Source: Schistocerca nitens (Eukaryota; Arthropoda; Insecta; Orthoptera; Acrididae). From it: a stretch of 64,000 nt of DNA. Positions 48,301 through 62,200 of the stretch are shown here, piece by piece (position 1 is the first letter of the stretch; the number at the start of each line of letters is the position of its first letter). Where the stretch lies: positions 540,599,383 to 540,663,382 of the forward strand of contig NC_064621.1 in the NCBI RefSeq assembly GCF_023898315.1. Direction: 5' to 3'. The translations under genes were made by a program, and so were the position numbers. Below the pieces are notes generated by a model. It was not told the origin of the DNA, made no database searches, and was given only the letters and a program-made list of their open reading frames with translations.

Positions 48301-50225
48301 CCTGCCCTGAAATGAGATCCATCCTTCATGAAATCCTCCCCACTCCACCAAGAGTGTCTTTCCGCCGTCCACCTAACCTTCGTAACCTCCTGGTTCATCC
48401 CTATGAAATCCCCAAACCACCTTCCTTACCCTCTGGCTCCTACCCTTGTAACCGCCCCCGGTGTAAAACCTGTCCCATGCACCCTCCCACCACCACCTAC
48501 TCCAGTCCTGTAACCCGGAAGGTGTACACGATCAAAGGCAGAGCCACGTGTGAAAGCACCCACATGATCTACCAACTGACCTGCCTACACTGTGACGCAT
48601 TCTATGTGGGAATGACCAGCAACAAACTGTCCATTCGCATGAATGGACACAGGCAGACAGTGTTTGTTGGTAATGAGGATCACCCTGTGGCTAAACATGC
48701 CTTGGTGCACGGCCAGCACATCTTGGCACAGTGTTACACCGTCCGGGTGATCTGGATACTTCCCACTGACACCGACCTATCCGAACTCCAGAGATGGGAA
48801 CTTGCTCTTCAATATATCCTCTCTTCCCGTTACCCACCAGGCCTCAACCTCCGCTAATTTGAAATTGCCACCCCTCGTACATCACTTGTCACTCAAAATC
48901 TTTGCCTCTGTACTTCCGCCTTGACTAACATCTCTGCCCAAACTCTTTGCCCTTACGCGCGGGATACATGCGGACGTGCAACAGCAAGTTCCCTTGCCGG
49001 TCTAGGAATGGTAGAACGATGGGTTCGATGACGGTTTGGATGTACCGTGCACTATTCAGTGTCCCCTCGACGATCACCAGTGGTGTACGACCAGTGTAGG
49101 AGATCGCTCCCCACACCATGATGCCGGGTGTTGGCCCTGTGTGCCTCGGTCGTATGCAGTCCTGATTGTAGCGCTCACCTGCACGGCGCCAAACACGCAT
49201 ACGACCATCATTGGCACCAAGGCAGAAGCGACTCTCATCGCTGAAGACGACACGTCTCCATTCGTCCCTCCATTCACGCCTGTCGCGACACCACTGGAGG
49301 CGGGCTGCACGATGTTGGGGCGTGAGCGGAAGACGGCCTAACGGTGTGCGGGACCGTAGCCCAGCTTCATGGAGACGGTTGCGAATGGTCCTCGCCGATA
49401 CCCCAGGAGCATCAGTGTCCCTAATTTGCTGCGAAGTGGCGGTGCGGTCCCCTACGGCACTGCGTAGGATCCTACGGTCTTGGCGTGCATCCGTGCGTCG
49501 CTGCGGTCCGGTCCCAGGTCGATGGGCACGTGCACCTTCCGCCGACCACTGGCGACAACATCGATGTACTGTGGAGACCTTACGCCCCACGTGTTGAGCA
49601 ATTCGGCGGTACGTCCACCCGGCCTCCCGCATGCCCACTATACGCCCTCGCTCAAAGTCCGTCAACTGCACATACGGTTCACGTCCACGCTGTCGCGGCA
49701 TGCTACCAGTGTTAAAGACTGCGATGGAGCTCCGTATGCCACGGCAAACTGGCTGACACTGACGGCGGCGGTGCACAAATGCTGCGCAGCTGGCGCCATT
49801 CGACGGCCAACACCGCGGGTCCTGGTGTGTCCGCTGTGCCGTGCGTGTGATCATTGCTTGTACAGCCCTCTCGCAGTGTCCGGAGCAAGTATGGTGGGTC
49901 TGACACACCGGTGTCAATGTGTTCTTTTTTCCATTTCCAGGAGTGTATATGTAATGTATAAAACTAATTGAAAACCACACGATATTATGGCACAAAAGAG
50001 TCTCAACAACTGACTGAAATTAACTAGGGACAGTGAAAAAAAAAAAAAAATTTATTTCCACTTTGAAAGCTTTAGCTCAACTTACTATTAGGCAATATTT
50101 GAGTTTCTTCAAAGTGCTGTGGCAAGAAATGTGACTCATGTCATATTTCTATTATTGTAAGTACTTCTGAATACTTGAGATTACATATACTATCCAAATG
50201 CAATAGCAGTTTCATATGGATATGA

Positions 50226-50290
<65 letters not shown>

Positions 50291-53200
50291 AAACACAGGA
50301 AATACTAGTTAATATCTATTCCAAGTTAACACTCAAATTATTTTAACCCTTTCACTGCTCTAGACGTGTTAAAGCGCGTGCCTTTGTACCTGTCCCCGTG
50401 TGCTCTGAACGTATTTACGCGTGCCATCAGTCCTTCTACCTAGTACTCTGAATGTGTCTAAGCGTAGACACGTTCACAGTACAAGGTAGAAAGACTGGTG
50501 GCATGCAGAAACACGTTCAGAGCACACAGGGACAGGTACGAAGGCGCACGCGTTAACATGTCCAGAGCAGTTAAAGGCTTAACCATCATTTTTAGAAAAC
50601 CTACATCATAAGCTCAGAGGTAGTCTAAATTCATAAAATAACACATAAGCACCAAAAGCTGATGTACTGTCGACATTTGATCTGTCTTACCTCCTACAAT
50701 AATCTGAAGCGGAACTGAACTTTTACGTTGTGCCAGTGCACAACTAAGGCCTTTAGTGGTGACACACTGACAGCCACTTATATCAAGACACTCAAGTTTG
50801 TAACAAAGAGACAGTATACAAGCAGTGCCAATGTCTCCAAGGTAAGGGCTGCCACGCATCTGTAAAAAGAAGATGACCAAAACAAGTCAGTCAGTCAGTC
50901 AGTCAGTATTCTGACTATATGTTACCCAAAGATAACCATTTTTAACGGACACATGCATTTCTTCAATAAAACTACAAAAGTCAAACAGCACCAACCACAG
51001 TGAAATCAATTACCTTATGGATGGAAGAAATTAGCACAAAAATGCAAATCACCCCAATCACCACTTACACATTCACTTAACAGAAAGTCTAAAGGGCATA
51101 AAATGAGTATTTTGAACATGCAACTCGGGTAACATCTATTGTGTTATAAATATTAACTACTCCTTAGATGCACAAGAATCGGGGAATGAAACATAAGAGT
51201 AGGCTCCAGAGGGGAGAAAATATATTTGAGGATCCTGTCCTGGTACTGCACAGCCCTCAAATTGCCTTAAACAGTTATGAGAGTCATGGTTTGGGTGGAT
51301 ACATATCATATTCGGGTGTCAGATGCCTAAGACATGAATTGGTAAGTGACCACCAGGACACACTTCTGTGACAGTTATCCCATGTCAAATCTTGCATTTA
51401 TCCAGAAAGAGAACCTATGTCACTAGTTTCAATTCCAGGTGACTTCTTGCCCATCTTCACACACCACCATAATGGAAAGGGTTCTGCTTTCAACACACAC
51501 CAAGAAATAATTGTGTGCAGCTAGCTGCATATTACCTGGGTCCACAGTCCTCCCTTTTGCCTCCAGAAAGACAGCATGCAGTACTGTTCATTCTCCTTGG
51601 TGTGTCAATGGGCCTTAATTTATAGATAATGGTTGGCAGACAATGTTAACTGGATAGTCACTATGAGGCATACTAATTTGTAGGGCTATTTCCCATGCTG
51701 ACAACCTTGTAACTATAAAGTTATAATGTGCACACAGTCTAAGCTTGAAATGACCGTTTTAAGAATACTGAACAGTGTACAAAATTTAATATATCAATTT
51801 TTGTTATTATTTCTGTAAATTAACGATGAACCATGAGCACTTGATATACATGTAACTGACTGCTTCAGAATGACCTTTGCCCATAAACAAATTTACAAGT
51901 GATAAAAGTTGGATCTGATATAACAAGGTACATTTTCAGCCACAACAATGCCTGAAGCTATCAGTCTCTTCATCTCAGTCTCTTTACTCATATATGCTTT
52001 GTCAGCTTTCTTGATGTGATTTAAGTTTCCACGTGTTATTATTATTATTCCAGCATTACAAACATTTATTGGAAATCTGAAGCACATGTTATTTGCAGCG
52101 ACAAGTGATTTTTTTGGAGGATAGCTCGCATGAACTAATTATGCAAACTGGTTAACTTAAACTGCCTCTGAAAAAAATTCTGAAACAATTTACATATCAA
52201 GGTATGTACAAGGTCTAAATACCTCGATACAGGTGGACACAGGTGTGAGTGCATTTGTACTCTAGCTCAAAGCATTAACTCTAAAAACTGTGTACCTGTT
52301 GATTTCTGCTTTTCGGTCTGCAGTCTCCTTTACTCCCTTATTTATTTACATTCTAACTTAACAATCCTACTAAAATAAAATGTGATTCAGAAAACAAATT
52401 TCAACATAGGGCTTCACTGACTCCCTAAGACAGGCATCACAAACCATCATGATTAGGAAGCTACCTTAGCTGAAAGAGTGTTTAGGCCAGTTACTAGCAG
52501 AATGACAGGAGCAATTTGAAAATCTGATTGAGGTGGGGTGGAGGTGGGTAGGCATGGAGGCAGCTTGCATTTAACACAAAAAATTGAACAAGCCTCATAT
52601 CCTCATTCACAGTATACACTACTGAACTAAACTGAGAATGCACCTTTTCTTTTACTTCCTATTAGAGGTGGCTGAACACAGCAATTTCCAGTACTTAGAG
52701 TATCGAGAAACATTAGAAATCTAAAAAATTAAATTTGAGAGATGCAACTGATGAGGATGCTATGGAATAGAAATTTTAATTGTATATTCTGAAAATGTGT
52801 AACCCTGCATGCAAATACAGTTCACAGTCTTAATATTTTAAGGAATCATTGACAATATGCACACACCTCCAACTTCTTGAGTGCTGGAAAACCTTCCTCT
52901 CTAAACTGCAGCATACATGAATCCGATTTCCCTGGCAGATAGCTCATGATCAAGATCTCCAGATTCTTCAGTGCCGAAAGGCATTCCATAATCAAAGCAA
53001 TGTTGTTCAATGCACAGCAACCTATTTAAACATAGAAATGTTTTACTGGAGACACAAAAGTAATCTAGTGCACAAGCTTACATTTATATGTATCACATTT
53101 TACATTAACTGCACCTGATTTTGCTAAGAAATACCAACAAGAACAGCATTACAACATAATGGAAGTGGCTATCAGAACCCATGTCTAAACGCAGTTGATT

Positions 53201-56200
53201 CAGAACCAAGGAAAATAATTATGACAAAGCTGGCACCTGGTAATATGAAATAAAAGCACATATGTGGAATTATTTATTCAAGTTAACATCTTCACTAAGG
53301 GTCTAAAGTCTAATAACAGTGTTATGGAAAGAAAAAAAATAAAACTAATATGACAAACTGCCCTCTATATTATTCATACTTAGGTCAAGTTAATATGTCT
53401 GAGGCATACAAAATTTACATCTCAAGGAGAAAAGCAAGTGAGAGTGGGGTGGGCAGGTGATAGGAGATATTGCAATGAAAGGGATCGCAGCCTTATTCAT
53501 TCTATTATATATAGAGCGCACATGCCAAATGACTGCTTTCATATATGCAACAATACTTCTCACAGGAAAGTTCTAAATGTGTGCTGTTTCACTGGATATT
53601 TGACATTTAAGTATGTGCCATTTTTAAGAGTTACTGCACAGGTATATCTGAAGGCTGTCTGAAACGAAATTTTTTGCATGCCTCTCAAAAATAGCTTCAC
53701 ATACAATGTAGGGATTGTGATTCTGAGGTGTGTTTTTTTTTATCAAGGTACATGTGCATGTGCATGCACACGCGTGTGTTTCTGTGGGGGAGTTGCTTAC
53801 CGAACTTTTTACATGATGAAACCTGAGTCCCTTGCAAAGAGAAGTGGAAATCAAAGGATAAGCTAGAATATCAACACAAGACTGCAAGGCCACCCTTAGC
53901 TTACTATTATAGAATTTTAGACAAAGAATGAGTTTCCAAATGGCACTTGTGTGTACTACTTAAGAGGTAATTTAACATTCATATGTAAGTTTGAGAATAA
54001 GGCTCTAAAAACAATAACAGGTCCTACAAATCCAACAGTGCACTAACTCAGGAATATTTTTGAGATTCAAATGGCCACAAAGGGCACTAAAATCCCCATT
54101 CTACTTACCTCACTTGGAACGCAGCATTTTATTTTTTTTAACTCTAATATAAAAACAGCACACTTTTTAGATGTTTAATAAGTCGTGTTATAAGCTTTCT
54201 GTGATGGCATAATTTTGAGTTTGCTTTGGAAGCTAATAAAAGTAAATGGAGAAGTAAAAAAGCTCAGTGGAAAATGGTTTTGAGTTTACAATGGATTTTT
54301 CCAATAAGAGATTTTTTACAATACTAGGGTGTTAAATTTGCCATATAATTGCAAATGTCAGTGTACTGCACATTCTCATCTTCAATCATTTGCCTAAATA
54401 AGTTTCTACACTCCTGGAAATTGAAATAAGAACACCGTGAATTCATTGTCCCAGGAAGGGGAAACTTTATTGACACATTCCTGGGGTCAGATACATCACA
54501 TGATCACACTGACAGAACCACAGGCACATAGACACAGGCAACAGAGCATGCACAATGTCGGCACTAGTACAGTGTATATCCACCTTTCGCAGCAATGCAG
54601 GCTGCTATTCTCCCATGGAGACGATCGTAGAGATGCTGGATGTTGTCCTGTGGAACGGCTTGCCATGCCATTTCCACCTGGCGCCTCAGTTGGACCAGCG
54701 TTCGTGCTGGACGTGCAGACCGCGTGAGACGACGCTTCATCCAGTCCCAAACATGCTCAATGGGGGACAGATCCGGAGATCTTGCTGGCCAGGGTAGTTG
54801 ACTTACACCTTCTAGAGCACGTTGGGTGGCACGGGATACATGCGGACGTGCATTGTCCTGTTGGAACAGCAAGTTCCCTTGCCGGTCTAGGAATGGTAGA
54901 ACGATGGGTTCGATGACGGTTTGGATGTACCGTGCACTATTCAGTGTCCCCTCGACGATCATCAGTGGTGTACGGCCAGTGTAGGAGATCGCTCCCCACA
55001 CCATGATGCCGGGTGTTGGCCCTGTGTGCCTCGGTCGTATGCAGTCCTGATTGTGGCGCTCACCTGCACGGCGCCAAACACGCATACGACCATTATTGGC
55101 ACCAAGGCAGAAGCGACTCTCATCGCTGAAGCCGACACGTCTCCATTCGTCCCTCCATTCACGCCTGTCGCGACACCACTGGAGGCGGGCTGCACGATGT
55201 TGGGGCGTGAGCGGAAGACGGCCTAACGGTGTGCGGGACCGTAGCCCAGCTTCATGGAAACGGTTGCGAATGGTCCTCGCCGATACCCCAGGAGCAACAG
55301 TGTCCCTAATTTGCTGGGAAGTGGCGGTGCGGTCCCCTACGGCACTGCGTAGGATCCTACGGTCTTGGCGTGCATCCGTGCGTCGCTGCGGTCCGGTCCC
55401 AGGTCGACGGGCACGTGCACCTTCCGCCGACCACTGGCGACAACATCGATGTACTGTGGAGACCTCACGCCCCACGTGTTGAGCAATTCGGCGGTACGTC
55501 CACCCGGCCTCCCGCATGCCCACTATACGCCCTCGCTCAAAGTCCGTCAACTGCACATACGGTTCACGTCCACGCTGTCGCGGCATGCTACCAGTGTTAA
55601 AGACTGCGATGGAGCTCCGTATGCCACGGCAAACTGGCTGACACTGACGGCGGCGGTGCACAAATGCTGCGCAGCTAGCGCCATTCGACGGCCAACACCG
55701 CGGTTCCTGGTGTGTCCGCTGTGCCGTGCGTGTGATCATTGCTTGTACAGCCCTCTCGCAGTGTCCGGAGCAAGTATGGTGGGTCTGACACACCGGTGTC
55801 AATGTGTTCTTTTTTCCATTTCCAGGAGTGTATAAAGGCAACTTCATTGAGATCAATGGGACAAAAATGGAAATCTATTTCAAGTTGTAATTAGTTGTTT
55901 CATAAAGGCTACACACAATGATAGTTACATGCAGCTATTGGGTCCCGTATAATAAAGCCTCTAAAACCAAGATAACTCATTGTAATGATGAAAGTCCCTG
56001 CATACAAAGGCATACCCCTGGACAATAGTAAGAGAGCTGCACAACACGAACAAGGGAGCAGAATCCGAAGTACTGTTCACATACACGATTTTCTAACTCC
56101 TTAACATAAAACCTCGAGTTATCTTGTTTTTATGCCTTCAGAGAAACTTCTGGTACTACATTTGTAGCCTGGGTGTCATTTTCTGGTTGAGGAGGTTGCC

Positions 56201-59200
56201 ACTAGATATCGCCTTTACCTGGTGCAGCTTTGCATACTCTACAATGAAACGCACGTTTTTAGATGCTCTGCTACAATGCCGTTTAGACAATGCTTAAAAA
56301 AAGTATTACTACAGTGATCCTTTGTCCGACATTGAATTTAGCAGCAGTAAAGATGAAGGTGATTTTCTTAAAGAAAAAGTGACAATTCATCAGTTGAACA
56401 ACAAGTGTTTACCAGAGGTACGTAATACAGCCACTGTGCCCCAGCCAGCTCTTTCAAGACTTGTATTCACAGGAAATCTTTGTGAAATACAAGATTAGAC
56501 TTCATAGCTACACAGAAAGTAAAAAATGACTTCCAGTTTCAGGATTTTTGGTGAAAATCCAGTGCACAAGTGTTCTCTGGATTTTATTGTTGATTTTCAA
56601 AATTTTGCAACTCATTAATCAAAACTTTGAAAGCTGTCTTTATATGTCTACATGTAATTTCATTCATTAAAGGATTTTTCATAAATAAAAGAACCTATTA
56701 TTTTTTGGAATATAATTTGAAAAAGTTAACAGGTTAGAACAGTGGTGTGTGTCTTCTTTACAGTCATTTAAACTGTACAATGTCTATTCTGTGTGTCCTA
56801 ATGCTTCAGATGTCAGTGCATATTGTGGTAACAAACAGAGTAAAAACAGTACCACAAATAGCAACAAGACTATACCAGCAATCAGAAGTACAGTAAAATT
56901 CCACTTCTACACTTTTCAATGGATTGGGGGGGGGGGGGGGGGGGGATGTAAAATGTAGGAAATGACTAAGTTTTACAGATTATGTACAGGGGGGCCCCCT
57001 TTCATTTTTGTAGTTATGTATGATAAATGCCACTAACAGATAACAAAATACTCATCAGGGATTGTTTATTATTTAGTAAAGATTATCTGAATTTAGTGCC
57101 ATGTTTAGCAGCTGACACGACATTTAGTGACACTTTAGCACAACAAGTCACACTAAAAAAACCCTAACCAAGCAGCCACTGTGTTGATTGACGTGCCTGC
57201 AAAGCTAAGGTGATGTAATTGGCAGTTTTAGTATTTATACTTGAAGCAAATGAAAAGTGCAGATCAAGTATACACTCCATTTTTAGATTTCTCCTGCAAA
57301 AGTGAAGTCAGCAGATGTACACAGTATCAGCCACTTATCTAACGGTTTTATAGTATGCGAAACATTTTAGAGTGCATTAAACATGGCACTACACTACAGA
57401 TCAGTCAATCACTGCAGCCTTCATTTGACATTCACCAGCTTTGTCAGCTTGCAGCCAAATTTTCACCTTCAAATCAACAAACTGAGGTTATGCTGTATCC
57501 ACAGCCAAGATTACAGGAAAGGATACAGTACGACAAGCATTTTAAGCACACATTCATAAAATATTAATAAATCATTGTTTTTATTATACTGACATTTAAT
57601 TTGGATGGTCTATATGCGATGTGAACAAATGGGTTCAGTAGTTACTACTTTTTAGCAAAAAATGCAGAACTGTGGATTGACTGATTTTTTATGTGGTTTT
57701 CAAGTTCATAAACACAACTGAAAACTTTGCCATCAACATCTGCAGCTGAAATATATTTTTCACAGCTGCATTTACAACTCCAATTGAGGGAATCTTACTG
57801 TCCCCATCACTATCACTGTCGGCACTGTCAGCATTTTCTTATGTGTGAAAGTCTGCGTGTATGAAATCTTTAACCAGATGCTGCCACTTTTCCCATAATG
57901 AAGCAAGCAGTTTCTCAGCGACGTCATTAGCACTTCGTACTGGTGTGCAAACCACGTCCTTCATCTTTCCTGGCCTCGATCAAAGTTAATGCTTTCTGCA
58001 CAATCTCCTTCCTGTAGGATGTTTTTAAGACTGGGATAATACCCAAATCCAAAGTTTAATTTGTGCAGTTTGCTGTCAAACTGATTGCACGTTACATAAA
58101 CTTATATTTTTGGGATGTGCAGTTTAACAATCCACTAATGAGAGAATTATTCTGTTGGGAGTGCCTAGTCTTGCATCAACGCAATGTAACTGCTTCTCGA
58201 ATAATTCCGACATCATCCGCCCTTCATTGCTGGCATTGTAGTTTGTTGGCAATGTTTTTATATTTTTAAAACAAGGTGGTTTTTTTCGATTTGCCAATCA
58301 AGAACAGTTTAAAGTTTTTTGGAACCATCCGAGTTTGTGCCTAACATTACTGTCACGCAAACTTTACTGTATTTAACTACATGGCAATTTTTGCCTTTGA
58401 AGGCAAGCGTTTTGTCTGACAGTATGCTGAAAGAGAGAGCCGTTTCATCAATGCTGAATATATCCTTCAGTTTATATTGTTTCATAAGTTCCTGTAACCT
58501 ACCACTGCCATTCTGTGAACAGATTTTGTATCTACATCGTTTTCTTTATCACATTCAGTTTTATACACTACACTGTACTGCTTCTTAAATCCACCCACTA
58601 GATGCTATAAAGTTCTCGAACCCAAGAATACTAAATTTTCAGCACTCTGTCGCACATCACCAGATAGTTTACTGGGACGTTCGATGCACGTGCTGGCTGA
58701 AACCATTTGTTCTTAATTTCTTCTAGCTCCACACATTCTGAACAACTGGCGTATTTCATTTTTGGAATTTGGCACACTGTTGCTTGCACTTTCCAAAATA
58801 GGTTCTCTGTCTCTTTTTCATGACAATTGTTCAGTGTAGACACAGGTATTCCTATACTCTTTGCCAATGCAACCCGTATTCCATGGTGAGCAACTTTTCA
58901 TGGAGTTTTTACCTTTTATTCCACAGAACAAGTTTTTCTGTCTCTTTTGGCAATACTGGCTTTTTCAGTATTAAAATTGTGACAGAAAACAACATGAAAG
59001 AAACAACTAATGACACATTTCAAGCACTTAAAATTACAAACATTACACACAAACCCTTGGCAAGCCAGTTGTCTAGAGTAGCCTTTTGGTTTTCGGAAGA
59101 GGCTTATCAGCGTTGTCAATCTTAGCTAGCAAATGACACTATGTACAGAGCGTATACAAACTATAAAGGAAATTACCGTATATGATCAAGTTACAAATGA

Positions 59201-62200
59201 GGGGACATGGATATCCTCTGCATATGATCATTATCACAGGGAGAAGTTAATGCCAAAACAACGTTGCTACAATAATAGAAGGATCCTATTTACTATAGCA
59301 CACAGTACTGAAAGAAAATTGGTATTAACACGAAACAAATTAATGTTCCTCTGAAGTCCATACTTTCTTCCAACTTCTATCGTAACAGTTACTCCTCTCA
59401 GCCACTGCGGCTGAGTTTAGGTTGGCAGTAGCAGGCAGAATACAAATCGCGAATTGTTCTGACTTTTACCGATTTAGAACTGCTGAGTAGAGTGCCTTTG
59501 TGTTCAGAAAGTTAACACTGAAGCATTTGCACACACTACTTTAAGGCTAACAGTGCCTCCATCATTTTGTGCCAATCATGCCAGTTTTCCTCCACAAACT
59601 GTTTCATAAAATGTATATCATGGGGAAATTACTGATATGTTAACGTAAAAATGGGTGCGAATTAACACTGTTAACATACGCAATTTGAAAAGAGCAATAA
59701 AAAATGTCAAATGGTGGGAAAGCATTAATTCTAGGAATGTGAAAGTGGGGGTTGTACTTGAACTGCTTTGATTGATGTTGCCTACAGTACGCTTTTAACT
59801 GACTGGCTTGTATGTAGCAGCACAATTACTGATGGCTACAATACAAACATACAAGTAACTTGATAATAAGGGAGTTCATATCAAATTGAACGGAGGTCAT
59901 GTCCAAAAGAACAGATATCACACATTCATATAACTGATCTGCCTAGATGGACAATGGATCCACAAGTACATCTGACGTCCTGCGCGAATCTCTTAGTAAA
60001 AAAAAAAAAGCATGGAGGAAATGGACAAAGACTGCAGACAGGTGACACACTGTGGGAGTGTGGGTCGGTTGTGAGAGTGCCAAGATAGTTCGCGCAGTTA
60101 TGACACTGTCCTGGGTGGGGCAATGGTTAACACAACTGCCTAGTAAGCACAAGATCCTTGGTCCAGCACACATTTTCACATGTCACCACTGGTTTTGCAC
60201 ACAGTCCTGATGCAGCTAATATAAAGAATTCCTTCCCTTTCTCCCCCTCCAATTAAATTGTATATTTATTCTTCTGAAAGGATACATCTACAATTAATTA
60301 CTAATCAGGAGAATAACACTGCAGTGACACAGTTTACTAGAGTTCCAATTCTTAAACTGCTTCTCCCTATTAATTTAAAGAAAATTTTAGAATATATGAA
60401 TTCAAAACCTCAGACTTAAAATCCTGTCACACTGGTTTTACACTTTCCACATCAATTTCACTACCATGTGAACTGCACATGTTTAAGATTAATTTAAATT
60501 AATTTCATTTGCAGTGTAACAATGGACTGCTTATAAGTGTGTGAAATCAGACCTATTTGTTAATAACTCTAACATGAAAGTTCCATCATGAAGTGTGTTG
60601 ACAAAAATCAGTATTTCATAAAACAAGATGTGCGTGCGTACACACACTTTAGGCATTTCATAATGTACAGTATGCATCTGACCAGCTCTACAGCATGGTG
60701 TACTATTGAGAATAACTTTTTACAGCACAACATACTTCTACATCACTGGCATGCATTTCTGCCAGACACGGCACAGATCAAACATTTAAGGATTATTATT
60801 ACTTGGGAACTGGAAGACAGACTGCACTGGCTGTTCATAATGAAGCTAAATTTAGTCCATGAGCATATTTCCAAGCCATTACAGACAAGTCTGTTGGTTT
60901 CCGAAAACAATAACATTCGCCCAATAATTTATGTAACTGTTCAATTTTTGTACGCCTATAGTTGTACGCACCATAAATTTCAATTTGAGATTCATTACTA
61001 ATTTAACCACAGCAGAAGTAACTATCTGATTAAGAAAATAATATAGAATTATAATTGTGCATTACTACTGTAAAATGTCACTTACCTTCTACATTCAATT
61101 CTTTCATATTGATACAACTATTTACAATAGAAATTAACAGGTCATCAGTTAAAGATGCATTAAATTTTAGATCTAGAAGTGTAAGCTGCTCGCCCTTGGC
61201 AGCGATGGCAGAGAATGCCCTCCCATTAAGAAGAGGAAATAATTGTGCCATTGTAAGCTCTTCCAAATTTTTGGCACTATCCAGTATGTGTTTAACATCT
61301 ATATCACCCAAGCTGCAATTTGCACTCAAATCCAGCTTTGTTATAGTTTTAACCGCACGTGCAACCTGGAAGATATATCAATTGTTAATTACAAGTTTTT
61401 CTTTGTGTTTTCACATAATTTACTTAGCTATCTATGGCATGTGCAATTTGTTATTGCTGTCAGTATGTTAAATAATTTACTCAAAGCAAAGACTAACAAA
61501 ATTCATTACTTTAATAAATCCATTTTGGCGAAACAATGTCTACAAGCTGAGCCTGTACAATATTTAGAAGGCACATTGGTTACCAAGATTCTTAAATGTC
61601 ACGGGGGAAGCAACAGATTGAAATAAGGGTGAAATGGAGAAAAGCTGCACTGTACATTGGGAAGCTAAACTATGTCTATAGTATTAAACATGAATTAAAC
61701 TGCGAAGTACAAATTAAGCAAAATACATGAACATGTAGCAAATGTAGACAGAATCCCCTCATTAAAGCAAGATTCTAACCACACAGATCGAACAAACAAA
61801 AAATTTTAATGAATAGGCTTGAAGGCAGCAGCAAAAATGTTTTACTTAAATTTCTTATATTTACTTTACAGTCACAAGGCCTTGGTCCCAGGTATAATTA
61901 TCTGCCTAAAGTTCCATCTTTCAATGCTGGAAGCATTTGAACCTGTAACAACTCAAAAAGCAATTAGAGTCTTAAACAAGCTCAGCAAGCCAAATTGTTT
62001 ATACTTATATACACCATGTAGGTTCCTGACAGACTGCTACCTAAGATCGCAGTCACATCAGTGTGCGTTTTGGAGCTTGTGTGGGGAAAAATTGGCAGTG
62101 CTTGTTTTGTTTAGGACTAAGGACCACAACTTGTGTAATTTCAGACCACCTCTTCTTCTGTTAAAGTAGTTGTGTTTTTGAAGTTCTACGGCCCCTGTAC

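Noticed and set aside
49036-49971. Open frames of 101-163 codons on the plus strand across the truncated Tc1 copy
   Set aside because: They are antisense shadows of a GC-rich transposase gene; the same frames recur over the second copy at 54921-55835.
40404-50859. Reading the acidic exon as a stand-alone 71-residue gene
   Set aside because: The frame continues upstream to a good acceptor at 40660 that matches the phase of the LRR exon at 50691.
60588-61001. A 137-codon plus-strand gene in the FBXL intron
   Set aside because: No domain, no codon bias, no splice or conservation evidence; length is possible by chance in 64 kb.
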